DNA from: Dietzia aurantiaca
GTDB lineage: Bacteria > Actinomycetota > Actinomycetes > Mycobacteriales > Mycobacteriaceae
Length of the DNA stretch: 64,000 nt
Direction of reading: 5' to 3'
Assembly: GCF_021033825.1 (NCBI RefSeq)
Contig: NZ_JAIFXZ010000004.1
Span: forward strand, 106,833-170,832
The position numbers were made by a program, and so were the translations under genes. The notes beneath the pieces were generated by a model. It was given only the letters and a program-made list of their open reading frames with translations, did not search any database and was not told the origin of the DNA. Positions 45,262 to 51,832 of the stretch are shown piece by piece. How positions within the stretch are numbered: position 1 is the first letter of the stretch; every line of letters begins with the position of its first letter.

Positions 45262-45947
45262 ATGGATCCCACGACACCCTCCGACGATCGCGATCGACTC
45301 CGGGAACAGTCCGGGTACAGCCCACGTCGCCGGGGTCACCACATCGGACGCCGGCAGCCCGCGGCATCGCGCTCGGCCTCGCCGCCGCCCTCGCGCTCAC
45401 CGCCTGCGCCGACGACGCAGATCAGAACGGTGCGCACGCCCCGACGGTCCAGCCCGCGGAGACGGTCACCGTGACCGAGTCCGCCGAAGCCGGCTCCGAA
45501 TCGAGCGCCGCATCCACGTCGACCAGCGAGCCGGCGCCGGAGCCCACGCCTACCGAGTGCTCCCCGTCCTCGGTCCCGGTCGCCACCGACGCGGCCGGCA
45601 TCGCGCCGCCGCTGCCAGGGGCGTCGTGGAGCGTCTGGCAGACCGATAACCTCTGCGGCCCTCTCGGCTACGCGGAGCTGGCGACGACCGGCGGAACCGG
45701 CTCCTCCCCGACTCAACTGCTCCTCTACAACGAGGGTGAGTTCCTCGGCACGGGGATCCGGTGCAACGCCCTGGGCCAGGTGACCGGGTCGACGGAGGAC
45801 TCGGTATCGGTGCAGTACCGCTGGCCCGTGGGCAACGACAGCAACGCGAACATGAGTGGACGGGCTGATGTGATGTTCCGGTGGAACGGATCATCTGTGG
45901 ACATGATCGGAAGTCTGCCGCTGGAGAAATTTGGCGCCGGCTGCTGA
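45262..45947 (+). pseudogene. Lipoprotein gene (LppP/LprE-like) interrupted by a frameshift
   Basis: The only good start is ATG 45262 behind AAGGAG, but that frame degenerates into Arg/Pro/Ser-rich sequence and stops at 45474. The following frame contains an uninterrupted signal peptide with lipobox (GIALGLAAALALTAC, from 45363) and a mature domain running to 45947 (GPLGYAELATTGG, GEFLGTGIRC, MIGSLPLEKFGAGC). No start codon precedes the lipobox in that frame. Adding one G to the G run at 45332-45335 would join both parts into a normal lipoprotein of about 228 residues. Either a real inactivating deletion or a sequencing error in a G-run. The family call rests on the short GYAEL/LGTG pattern. 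Confidence 0.75.
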
Positions 45948-45981
45948 CCGCGGGGGTGCGCAGACATGTCCGGAAATGCGA

Positions 45982-46008
45982 AAAACCCGCTGATCAACAG
46001 CGGGTTTT
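45982..46008. terminator. Terminator at the left border of the element
   Basis: 11-bp perfect stem (45982-45992 with 45998-46008), loop ATCAA, with T runs on both strands. It ends the lipoprotein gene and, before insertion, would have been the terminator of tRNA-Asn. Confidence 0.85.
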
Positions 46009-46013
46009 CTGCA

Positions 46014-46048
46014 GCTCCCCCAATTGGACTCGAACCAATAACCCTTCG
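46014..46048 (-). repeat. attL, 3' half-copy of tRNA-Asn
   Basis: 35 bp identical to 53090-53124. Starts GCTCCCCCAATTGGACTCG and covers discriminator, acceptor 3' strand, T-arm, variable loop and the edge of the anticodon stem. The 5' half of the tRNA is absent here. Confidence 0.95.
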
Positions 46049-46340
46049 TTACAACGTCATTCGTGGTCGAGGTTCCCATTCTGTACTTTTCTACACGTTT
46101 ACCAGCGCGAACACTCCCTCGGTCATTCGGTGGCATTGCGCCGGATTGTGGCGGATACGGCCCAAAAGGGCGGATAAACGCCCGATCCGGCAGATTGGAA
46201 CCGGCCACCTCGCGCGCGGCGTTTCGACAAAGCACAACACCCCCCACACCGCGATGGTGTGAGGGGTGCTGCCGTGCCAGCAGCGAGAGGGACACGGCAT
46301 CCCGTCGCGCCCGAGAAGTACGACGAGGGGTTCTTTGGGC
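46049..46340. other. Left end of the element: attachment arm region, no gene
   Basis: 292 bp without a credible gene. It holds two copies of a GGCGGATA motif (46150-46157 and 46169-46176, the second reading GGCGGATAAA) that recurs next to the right end, and the operon terminator at 46238-46268. Confidence 0.6.
46238..46268 (-). terminator. Terminator of the element's leftward operon
   Basis: 13-bp stem with one mismatch (46238-46250 with 46256-46268), loop GCGAT, about 70 bp past the last leftward gene. Confidence 0.7.
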
Positions 46341-47009
46341 CTATGCGGCGAGGTCGGCCACGGCGGGGACCACGCCCGTGATACTCATGGCGGCGTGGGA
46401 CCACTCACCGGGCGGCGGCGTGTGCGGATCATCGAGCAGACCACGCATGTAGGAGAGCTTCTCCCGCGCGATAGATAGGGCGGCACCTGCGGCCCCGGCA
46501 GTCTTCGCGGCTGCCGCGTAGTCGGGGTTGCGGTCCCGGAGCGCGGTCTCAACGATCTGTGCCCCGGCGTTGGCACGGTCTCCGCCGATTGCCTCGTGAT
46601 GGTCGTTGATGTGCTCCAGCAGGAACGGCAACTCGGCGTCGTCGGCGGTGGCGATCAGGTCCAGCAGCGGCCCGGTGCCTCCCGCGTTGAGGGCGGCCTC
46701 AATCCGCTTCATGCGCCGATTCATGCGCATCTCCTGGGCGAGCGCCGCATCCCCGGTGGGCAGGGTCGTCATCGTGGCGCGGGCGGCGTCGGCCTTGGCC
46801 TGTGCGCCTTCGAGGGCGGAAGTGATGCCGGTGGCGATCTGGTCGAACTGCTCGTTCCACTTACGGTCCTTGCCCCAGTTCCGGTGCCTGTTGACGCGGC
46901 CCTCCGGGGTTAGATCGCCGTCGGTGGTGACCATGTGGGCGGTGGCGCGGATGTCGGCCTCCAGCCGGGTCATGTCGGCCTCAAGCGTGGTGATGGTCTT
47001 CTTGGTCAT
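46341..47009 (-). CDS. Element protein of unknown function, largely helical
   Basis: 222 residues, not recognised. The first 30 residues and residues 60-120 look like coiled coil (TTLEADMTRLEADIRATAHM; EMRMNRRMKRIEAALNAGG). The remainder is Ala-rich helix, with HINDHHEAIGG in the middle. No signal peptide, membrane helix or Cys cluster. ATG 47009 overlaps the stop of the HTH gene upstream (ATGA), so the two are made together. In phage satellites the gene beside the small terminase often affects packaging or capsid size; that is only a guess from position. Confidence 0.7.
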   Translation of the reverse strand: MTKKTITTLEADMTRLEADIRATAHMVTTDGDLTPEGRVNRHRNWGKDRKWNEQFDQIATGITSALEGAQAKADAARATMTTLPTGDAALAQEMRMNRRMKRIEAALNAGGTGPLLDLIATADDAELPFLLEHINDHHEAIGGDRANAGAQIVETALRDRNPDYAAAAKTAGAAGAALSIAREKLSYMRGLLDDPHTPPPGEWSHAAMSITGVVPAVADLAA

Positions 47010-47494
47010 GCTGCGTCTCCTATGTCGTCGGTGGTGGTCTGGCCTTGGTCGTCTAATCCCGCTTTGAGTGCGGCGTGCCAGTTGTTGAACCCGGCACGCA
47101 TCGTGTCGAGCAGGGATTCTGGGCTGTTCTCGTCGGCGTCGAGACGGTCCGCGAGAGTCGAAAGTTTGTCCGCGCTGGTGCCCGCGGCATTAACAAGAGC
47201 GCGGATCACGTTGTGGTCGATCTCGTCCGCGTCGAGGGCTTGAAGTAGTCGCTCCGCCGCCCGATCCGCGATGTCGGAGAAGTCCTCCGCAAGCTCTGCA
47301 CGGCGGTCGATCATGCGTGCCCTGGTTGCCGCTGCGGTGCCCGCACGAGACCAGTCGACCCCGGCATCCCGCGCCAACTTGTCGACCTGACGACGAGAGA
47401 CACCGAGTTCGCGGGCGCACGCATTTCTCCCGTACCCCTGTTCGGACAGCTCTCGCACACGCGCGGGCGCGGGTCCGGCACGCCGCCCGCTCAT
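47006..47494 (-). CDS. HTH protein, possible small terminase subunit
   Basis: 162 residues. The N-terminal 45 residues form a helix-turn-helix (RVRELSEQGYGRNACARELG and VSRRQVDKLARDAG). The rest is helical, with a coiled-coil-like centre (AELAEDFSDIADRAAERLLQ) and an acidic tail. This layout, an N-terminal HTH followed by an oligomerising helical part, is that of small terminase subunits and of some resolvase-like HTH proteins. No catalytic serine recombinase domain is present. ATG 47494 overlaps the previous stop; it is the penultimate gene of the leftward operon. Confidence 0.7.
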   Translation of the reverse strand: MSGRRAGPAPARVRELSEQGYGRNACARELGVSRRQVDKLARDAGVDWSRAGTAAATRARMIDRRAELAEDFSDIADRAAERLLQALDADEIDHNVIRALVNAAGTSADKLSTLADRLDADENSPESLLDTMRAGFNNWHAALKAGLDDQGQTTTDDIGDAA

Positions 47495-47700
47495 TCGTCC
47501 TCCAGGTCGGCGATGTCGTCGGGGATGTCGGTGAGTTCGACGATGCGTTCCCGGACGGCTTCGAGGGTTCCCTCGGTGAAGGCGAGTTCGATGATGTCGT
47601 CCATCTTGTCCACCACGTCGGGGCAGAGTTTGATGGCGTCGACGATCTGGCGGATCGACTTGGCCCATGTGACGGGATCGGGGGTTGGGTGGTCGGTCAT
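47491..47700 (-). CDS. Small acidic element protein
   Basis: 69 residues, not recognised: starts MTDHPTPDPVTWAKSIRQIV and ends in an Asp/Glu-rich stretch (TDIPDDIADLEDE). Probably all helical. Overlaps both neighbours by 4 bp, the strongest argument that it is translated. Confidence 0.65.
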   Translation of the reverse strand: MTDHPTPDPVTWAKSIRQIVDAIKLCPDVVDKMDDIIELAFTEGTLEAVRERIVELTDIPDDIADLEDE

Positions 47701-47921
47701 GCGGCTGTCTCCTGCGTTTGGGCGTTGGGCGGGAACTTCCATCGCGGATCGATGGATGTGACGGCGGCGAACAGGAGCAGTCTCAGCTCGTCCTCGGGCA
47801 GTGCCCGGATGAGTCGTGCGGCACGTTGTGAGCGGGCGTCCACGAGTGCGTCGAGGGCGTCTTGCACGCGGCTGGACCGGGCGTTCAGCAGGGTCAGCTT
47901 TGGGGGTTTCTTCTGTGTCAT
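47697..47921 (-). CDS. Small element protein
   Basis: 74 residues, not recognised. Basic N-terminus (MTQKKPPKLTLLNARSSRVQ), then helical LRALPEDELRLLLFAAVTSI and a Pro/Gln tail. ATG 47921. Overlaps both neighbours by 4 bp. Confidence 0.65.
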   Translation of the reverse strand: MTQKKPPKLTLLNARSSRVQDALDALVDARSQRAARLIRALPEDELRLLLFAAVTSIDPRWKFPPNAQTQETAA

Positions 47922-48118
47922 GAGCCCTCCATCGGTGAGGGTTGCGCGGGTCGTCGTCCGACTTGGTAGAGGTTCCATATGTGCTTGTCGTGCCGTGCGA
48001 GGTGGACTACTCGGTCACCTCTGCGGACGTTGCATCTTTCGCCGGCCTGGGCGTGGCAGGTGGGGCACGAGAACGGCAGGGTGTCGGCGATGATCTGGGC
48101 GTCGTACGCGGTGGTCAT
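47918..48118 (-). CDS. Small zinc-finger-like element protein
   Basis: 66 residues. A probable zinc site is formed by CPTCHAQAGERCNVRRGD, followed by HLARHDKH. Small proteins with this CxxC-x(7)-C pattern are common in actinobacterial phages and may bind nucleic acid or a protein partner. ATG 48118 overlaps the replicase stop, so it is translationally coupled to the replicase. Confidence 0.7.
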   Translation of the reverse strand: MTTAYDAQIIADTLPFSCPTCHAQAGERCNVRRGDRVVHLARHDKHIWNLYQVGRRPAQPSPMEGS

Positions 48119-50088
48119 GCTGCGGCCTCCTGGGCGGTGGCGAGTTGGTACTTGGTTCCGTCGAGGGTGGCGATGCCTTCGGTGACGAACTGGTCGAGGA
48201 TGTCGTTCACCTGGTCGCGGTAGCGGGGGGACACAGACTGCGTGAGGACTCGGGCGTCCATGCCGTACGTGGCGGACAAGGCTCCGAGAACATCCCGTCG
48301 GGCGTCGTCGCGGGGTGCGGGGGCCGAAGATTCCGGCAAAGATGCCAAAGGTGCCTTCACACGTGTATGGGCATCTTTGGAATCTTTGGGCACCTTTGCC
48401 TCTTCGGGCACGGCCCCGTCGGTCGGCGCGTTGTCGATGGTCCACACCCAACCGACGCCGGTGCCGCCGGCCTTCTCGGTCTTGACGCCCATCTTTCGGC
48501 GGGCCTTCTTGACGGTGTTGTCGTCCAGTCCCGCGTCGCGGGTGGCCTTGAGGACTTCCTTGGCTGGGGCCGATCCCCCGTTCCTCTCCAGGTAGTCGAG
48601 GATGATCTTCTCGATCTCGGTGCGCTCGTCGCCGTCGATGGCGTCGCCTGCGAGGAAGTCTCGGGCGTCAGCCTTTACTTCTCCCAACCACTTGACCTTG
48701 CCGACTTCGGTGGGGCCGTCCTCGGTGTCGATGGTCTGGGACACGATGCGGGCGGCTTCGGAGCGGACACAGGTGGCGAGGTTGCCCTTGGTGTTCGTGA
48801 TGACCAACTGGTCTTGGTCCTCGTCCAGGGCGACGGACAAGACAGACCGGGCGACCTGAGACCAAGCGATTGAACCGAGGATCAACTTGCCGGAGTCCGC
48901 GCCGTCACGCTTGCCGAAGTGGACCAGCCCGAGGACGACCATCTTCTGTCGTGCCGCCATCTGTGCGAGAGGTTCGAGGAACTGCCGGACTTGCCGATCG
49001 TCCTTGCCGGACAGTTCTGACGACATGGAGCTCGTGGCCGCGTCCAGGACCATGAAGGTGACCCCGTACTGTGCGACGACCTGTTCCAGGGCAGCGTTAT
49101 CTAGGGGCAGGGTGATCGTGCCACTGTCGCTGGTCTCGGTTTCCACGTCCACGAAGATGACCTTCGACATGTCCGCGCCCGCTGCCTTGAGCCTAGGAGC
49201 GACGGTGTGTTCCCGACTGTCCTCGGTGTGGACGTACAGGACGTAGTTTCCCTTGATGGTCTCTTCTGCCGTCCACGCGACGGCGATGGTGGACTTGCCG
49301 AGTCCTTCTCGTCCTGCAAGGAGGGTGAGGGCGGATCGGGGAATCCAGTCAGGGATGAGCCATTCAATCTTGCGGGTCTTGACGTCATGCCCGAAGGTGA
49401 TCTTGAGGCGTCGCCCGGTGGACTTGGTCTCGATCTTTTGGAACTCGGTGATGGCGTGCCCTGCCGCGATGTGGTCGGCGGCATCCTTTCCGGTCTTGGC
49501 TGCCACGACGGTGATGCTGGCCGCGATGTTCTCCAGCTCGGCGGCAACCTGGGCGGCGTGCTTGTGTCCGGGCTGGTCGTCGTCGGCGACGATGGTGACG
49601 TGACGGTCCTGGAGCGGGGACCAGTCGCGCTTGTGGGCGGTGTTGGCTCCACCGGAGGTGACGGCGCACGCGCCGATGGATTCGAGGGCGTGTACGTCCT
49701 TCTCCCCCTCCACCACGAAGACTTGTAGGTCTTTATTCTCGGGCAGGTTTTCGACGCGGTACAGGGCGTTTCCGGCGGTGTTCCCGGCCTGCCTGAACCG
49801 CTTGTTCGGAGTCCGGTGGACCTTGCGCCCGTCGGCGTACTCATAGGTCACGCCCTGGGGGTTGTCGAACAGGTCGGCGGTGGTGAGATTGACGGACCCG
49901 AGGACATCCTCGGTGGCCTCGCCTGCGTGGCAGTGCATAAGTGCTTGGCCGTCGATCTGAGTGATGCTGACGGACTTGTCGGCTGGCGAGTGGCCGGGGG
50001 CTTGTGCGGACGCAGTGTTGGCACTGGTGTCTGTCCAGTTCAGTCCTGCCGCGTGCCAGGCGTCGCGTAGTCGGTCGATGGCGGTCAT
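48115..50088 (-). CDS. Replicase: TOPRIM and RecA-fold (AAA_25) primase-helicase
   Basis: 657 residues. The N-terminal part (about 1-95) precedes a TOPRIM domain with VVEGEKDVHALESIG and ADDDQPG, as in phage primases. A RecA-like ATPase follows: Walker A LAGREGLGKST (about residues 260-270), Walker B TFMVLDAATSS, and the VLGLVHFGKRDGADSGK loop. Winged-helix segments close the protein (ILDYLERNGGSAPAKEVLKA, and DQVNDILDQFVTEGIATLDG near the end). This is the phage-type replication initiator found in satellites and small plasmids, and would allow the element to replicate after excision. SD CAGGAG lies 6 nt before ATG 50088. The Cys zinc finger of true primases is not evident. Confidence 0.88.
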   Translation of the reverse strand: MTAIDRLRDAWHAAGLNWTDTSANTASAQAPGHSPADKSVSITQIDGQALMHCHAGEATEDVLGSVNLTTADLFDNPQGVTYEYADGRKVHRTPNKRFRQAGNTAGNALYRVENLPENKDLQVFVVEGEKDVHALESIGACAVTSGGANTAHKRDWSPLQDRHVTIVADDDQPGHKHAAQVAAELENIAASITVVAAKTGKDAADHIAAGHAITEFQKIETKSTGRRLKITFGHDVKTRKIEWLIPDWIPRSALTLLAGREGLGKSTIAVAWTAEETIKGNYVLYVHTEDSREHTVAPRLKAAGADMSKVIFVDVETETSDSGTITLPLDNAALEQVVAQYGVTFMVLDAATSSMSSELSGKDDRQVRQFLEPLAQMAARQKMVVLGLVHFGKRDGADSGKLILGSIAWSQVARSVLSVALDEDQDQLVITNTKGNLATCVRSEAARIVSQTIDTEDGPTEVGKVKWLGEVKADARDFLAGDAIDGDERTEIEKIILDYLERNGGSAPAKEVLKATRDAGLDDNTVKKARRKMGVKTEKAGGTGVGWVWTIDNAPTDGAVPEEAKVPKDSKDAHTRVKAPLASLPESSAPAPRDDARRDVLGALSATYGMDARVLTQSVSPRYRDQVNDILDQFVTEGIATLDGTKYQLATAQEAAA

Positions 50089-50143
50089 GTGGTCTCCTGA
50101 AACCCCGTGGCGAGTGCTAAACTGGCCACATTCGGTTGGTTTT

Positions 50144-50183
50144 AACGGACCCCTGGCTTGGCGGCGTGGGGGTCCGTTTTTTT
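50144..50183 (+). terminator. Strong plus-strand terminator with no plus-strand gene upstream
   Basis: 10-bp perfect stem (50144-50153 with 50169-50178), 15-nt loop and seven consecutive T (50177-50183) on the plus strand. All genes nearby are on the minus strand, so it may end an antisense RNA from the replicase leader. On the minus strand the hairpin is followed by TTAAAACC only. Confidence 0.75.
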
Positions 50184-50224
50184 GTGTTCATCGGGGCGGA
50201 CGCGGTGGGCGTCCTCGGGAGTGT

Positions 50225-50431
50225 TCAGGCGGCTGGGCGGATGTCGCCGATCAGCGCGTCTAGTTCGTCAAGATCGACCCACGTGATGCGGGCGTCTCTC
50301 GGGCTGCGGTAGCGGGTGAGGCTGCCGTCGCGCAGGCGGGCGAACAGCCAGTGTCGGGACTTCTGCGCGTAGGCTGCCGCCTCTACAGCAGAGGCGAACC
50401 GGGATGGCCCCGGCTGTGTCGTGGTCGTCAT
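50225..50431 (-). CDS. Small HTH (excisionase/AlpA-like) element protein
   Basis: 68 residues. AVEAAAYAQKSRHWLFARLRDG followed by ARITWVDLDELDALIGDI is a MerR/excisionase-like winged HTH. ATG 50431. It is a second DNA-binding protein besides the one at 50958-51152, sitting 137 bp upstream of the replicase gene and possibly acting on its promoter or origin. Confidence 0.72.
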   Translation of the reverse strand: MTTTTQPGPSRFASAVEAAAYAQKSRHWLFARLRDGSLTRYRSPRDARITWVDLDELDALIGDIRPAA

Positions 50432-50477
50432 GCAGGTGATGATCCCGCGACGGTCAGGGTCCGAGTCGCACACGAAA

Positions 50478-50678
50478 TTACGGTTCCGCGATGGTCTCGG
50501 CGATGGCGTCGAGGAACCGTTCCCGATCCCGTTCTGTCACGTGACTTCGGATCACCGCCACCCCCGTATCGAGTAAGTCGCGGTACTCCAGTTCAACCAG
50601 CCGGCGAGCCACCCCGACGGGTAGACCGTGCCGGTGGTGGACCTCCAGGGCGATGTCCTCCGTCGACTGCCACGTCAT
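50478..50678 (-). CDS. Small element protein
   Basis: 66 residues, start ATG 50678 overlapping the previous stop by one base. It reads MTWQSTEDIALEVHHRHGLP, then VGVARRLVELEYRDLLDTGV, and ends helical. No known family recognised. Confidence 0.6.
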   Translation of the reverse strand: MTWQSTEDIALEVHHRHGLPVGVARRLVELEYRDLLDTGVAVIRSHVTERDRERFLDAIAETIAEP

Positions 50679-50863
50679 CACGGCTCGCAAAGCAGTTCGC
50701 CTTGGAGGCATTCGCGCTCCAGTCGGGCTTTCCCGTACTTGAACGCCGCGTCGAGGAACTCCCACGCTTTCAGGTCGCCTTCGACGTACTCGCGCATGTC
50801 GTCGTGAAGATGCATCGCCGCGACGGACTCATCCCGGTACGCCTTGTTCAACTCGCGGTTCAT
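50678..50863 (-). CDS. Small element protein
   Basis: 61 residues, ATG 50863. Starts MNRELNKAYRDESVAAMHLH; acidic middle (DDMREYVEGDLKAWEFLDAA) and two cysteines near the C-terminus. Not recognised. Overlaps both neighbours, supporting translation. Confidence 0.6.
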   Translation of the reverse strand: MNRELNKAYRDESVAAMHLHDDMREYVEGDLKAWEFLDAAFKYGKARLERECLQGELLCEP

Positions 50864-50961
50864 GCCGCGCCTCCTTCACTCGTGGTTCCGGCCCCGAAGA
50901 ACACTTCGAGGAACTCTTCAGCGACCATGCCGGACTGCTGGATCAGGTCTGCTCCGGTCAC
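50860..50961 (-). CDS. Very small element ORF (33 residues)
   Basis: Reads VTGADLIQQSGMVAEEFLEV and continues FFGAGTTSEGGAA. GTG 50961 overlaps the previous stop (GTGA) and its own stop overlaps the next ATG, which is the only reason to call it. Could be a coupling relay rather than a functional peptide. Confidence 0.45.
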   Translation of the reverse strand: MTGADLIQQSGMVAEEFLEVFFGAGTTSEGGAA

Positions 50962-51152
50962 GCCGCGTCTCCCGTCTTGACGGTGTTGGCGTCCAGCCAG
51001 GCGTCGATGTCCTCGGCCCGGTACCGGATGAGCCGGCCCACCTTCACGTAGCTCGGCCCGATCCCCTTGTGCCGCCACTCTGCGAGGCGCTGGACGGTGA
51101 CGCCGAAGTCCTCGGCGACGGTCGGCGGGTCAAGTAGCCCCTTGCGATTCAT
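50958..51152 (-). CDS. Excisionase-type HTH protein
   Basis: 64 residues. LDPPTVAEDFGVTVQRLAEW and VGRLIRYRAEDIDAWLDAN are the two halves of a MerR/Xis-like winged HTH, as in recombination directionality factors. It is divergent from the repressor gene, with 98 bp between starts, so it is the first gene of the lytic-type leftward operon. Probably directs excision with the integrase and may also regulate. Confidence 0.82.
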   Translation of the reverse strand: MNRKGLLDPPTVAEDFGVTVQRLAEWRHKGIGPSYVKVGRLIRYRAEDIDAWLDANTVKTGDAA

Positions 51153-51182
51153 TGGACCTCCGTAGTTCGAGATATGCCCGTA

Positions 51183-51201
51183 TTGGACTGACTGAGTCCA
51201 A
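51183..51201. promoter_or_regulatory. Operator candidate in the repressor/excisionase switch
   Basis: TTGGACT-GACTG-AGTCCAA, a perfect 7+7 bp palindrome. A degenerate second copy (GTGGTC...GTCCAA, 51212-51230) lies closer to the repressor start. Both are in the 98-bp divergent promoter region. Confidence 0.75.
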
Positions 51202-51250
51202 CTGTATTACGGTGGTCAGTAGTTGTCCAACGTCTGCGAGAATTGGCCCC

Positions 51251-51832
51251 ATGAGTGACGGGGACACCGCGCGGGAATGGGCGACATCGATTTCCAACCG
51301 GATCGGAGAAGCCGTGAGACTACGAAGGCGGGAACTTGAACTCAGCGCACAAGATGTCGCTGATCGAACTGTGGAACTCGGGTACCCGATTACCCGCGCC
51401 ACCATCTCCAAGGTTGAGAACGGGAACCGGGGCGGGAAGATCGAGGTAGCAGAACTTCTCGTTCTGGCCCAGGCTCTCGAAACCTCCCCTACTGGACTTC
51501 TATGGCACGACATGCCGGATGGCGACGCCTGGTTTTTGCCAACCATTCGAGACACGGCAGGCCACGCCTACACGTGGTGGTCCGGCGGCGGCAAGCCCTA
51601 CGACAAGGACGGCAAGACGGTAGGCAATCGCCGGAGGTCAAGGGGTCACCTGAGGATGAGAACCCTCAATGAGTTGATGGACACCCGCGCCCTGCTAGAT
51701 GTTGCACAAGAACAGCGCACCGAACACCCCGAACGATTCGGGTACTTACTCACTCGCGTTGCCGAACTAGAGGAACGCGCCGCAGATGAAGGCTGGACGG
51801 TCAAGGGCTACGGGGAGCACGACGATGGCTAG
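51251..51832 (+). CDS. XRE-family repressor of the element
   Basis: 193 residues. The N-terminal HTH (RIGEAVRLRRRELELSAQDV, then RATISKVENGNRGGKIEVAE, about residues 18-75) is a Cro/C1-type domain. The remainder is not a RecA-cleavable LexA-like peptidase (no Ser-Lys dyad recognisable), so induction would not follow the classic SOS route; an antirepressor is more likely. It is co-transcribed with the integrase: its stop overlaps the integrase ATG by 8 bp. Faces the excisionase gene across the operator at 51183-51201. Confidence 0.85.
   Translation: MSDGDTAREWATSISNRIGEAVRLRRRELELSAQDVADRTVELGYPITRATISKVENGNRGGKIEVAELLVLAQALETSPTGLLWHDMPDGDAWFLPTIRDTAGHAYTWWSGGGKPYDKDGKTVGNRRRSRGHLRMRTLNELMDTRALLDVAQEQRTEHPERFGYLLTRVAELEERAADEGWTVKGYGEHDDG

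Noticed and set aside
48115-50088. Replicase as a defence-system ATPase
   Set aside because: TOPRIM followed by RecA fold and winged helices is the standard phage/satellite primase-helicase layout, and it is coupled to element genes.
50106-50120. GAGTGCTAA, one half of a CIRCE (HrcA) element, upstream of the replicase gene
   Set aside because: The partner TTAGCACTC at nine bases' distance is missing and the gene is not a chaperone gene; most likely chance.
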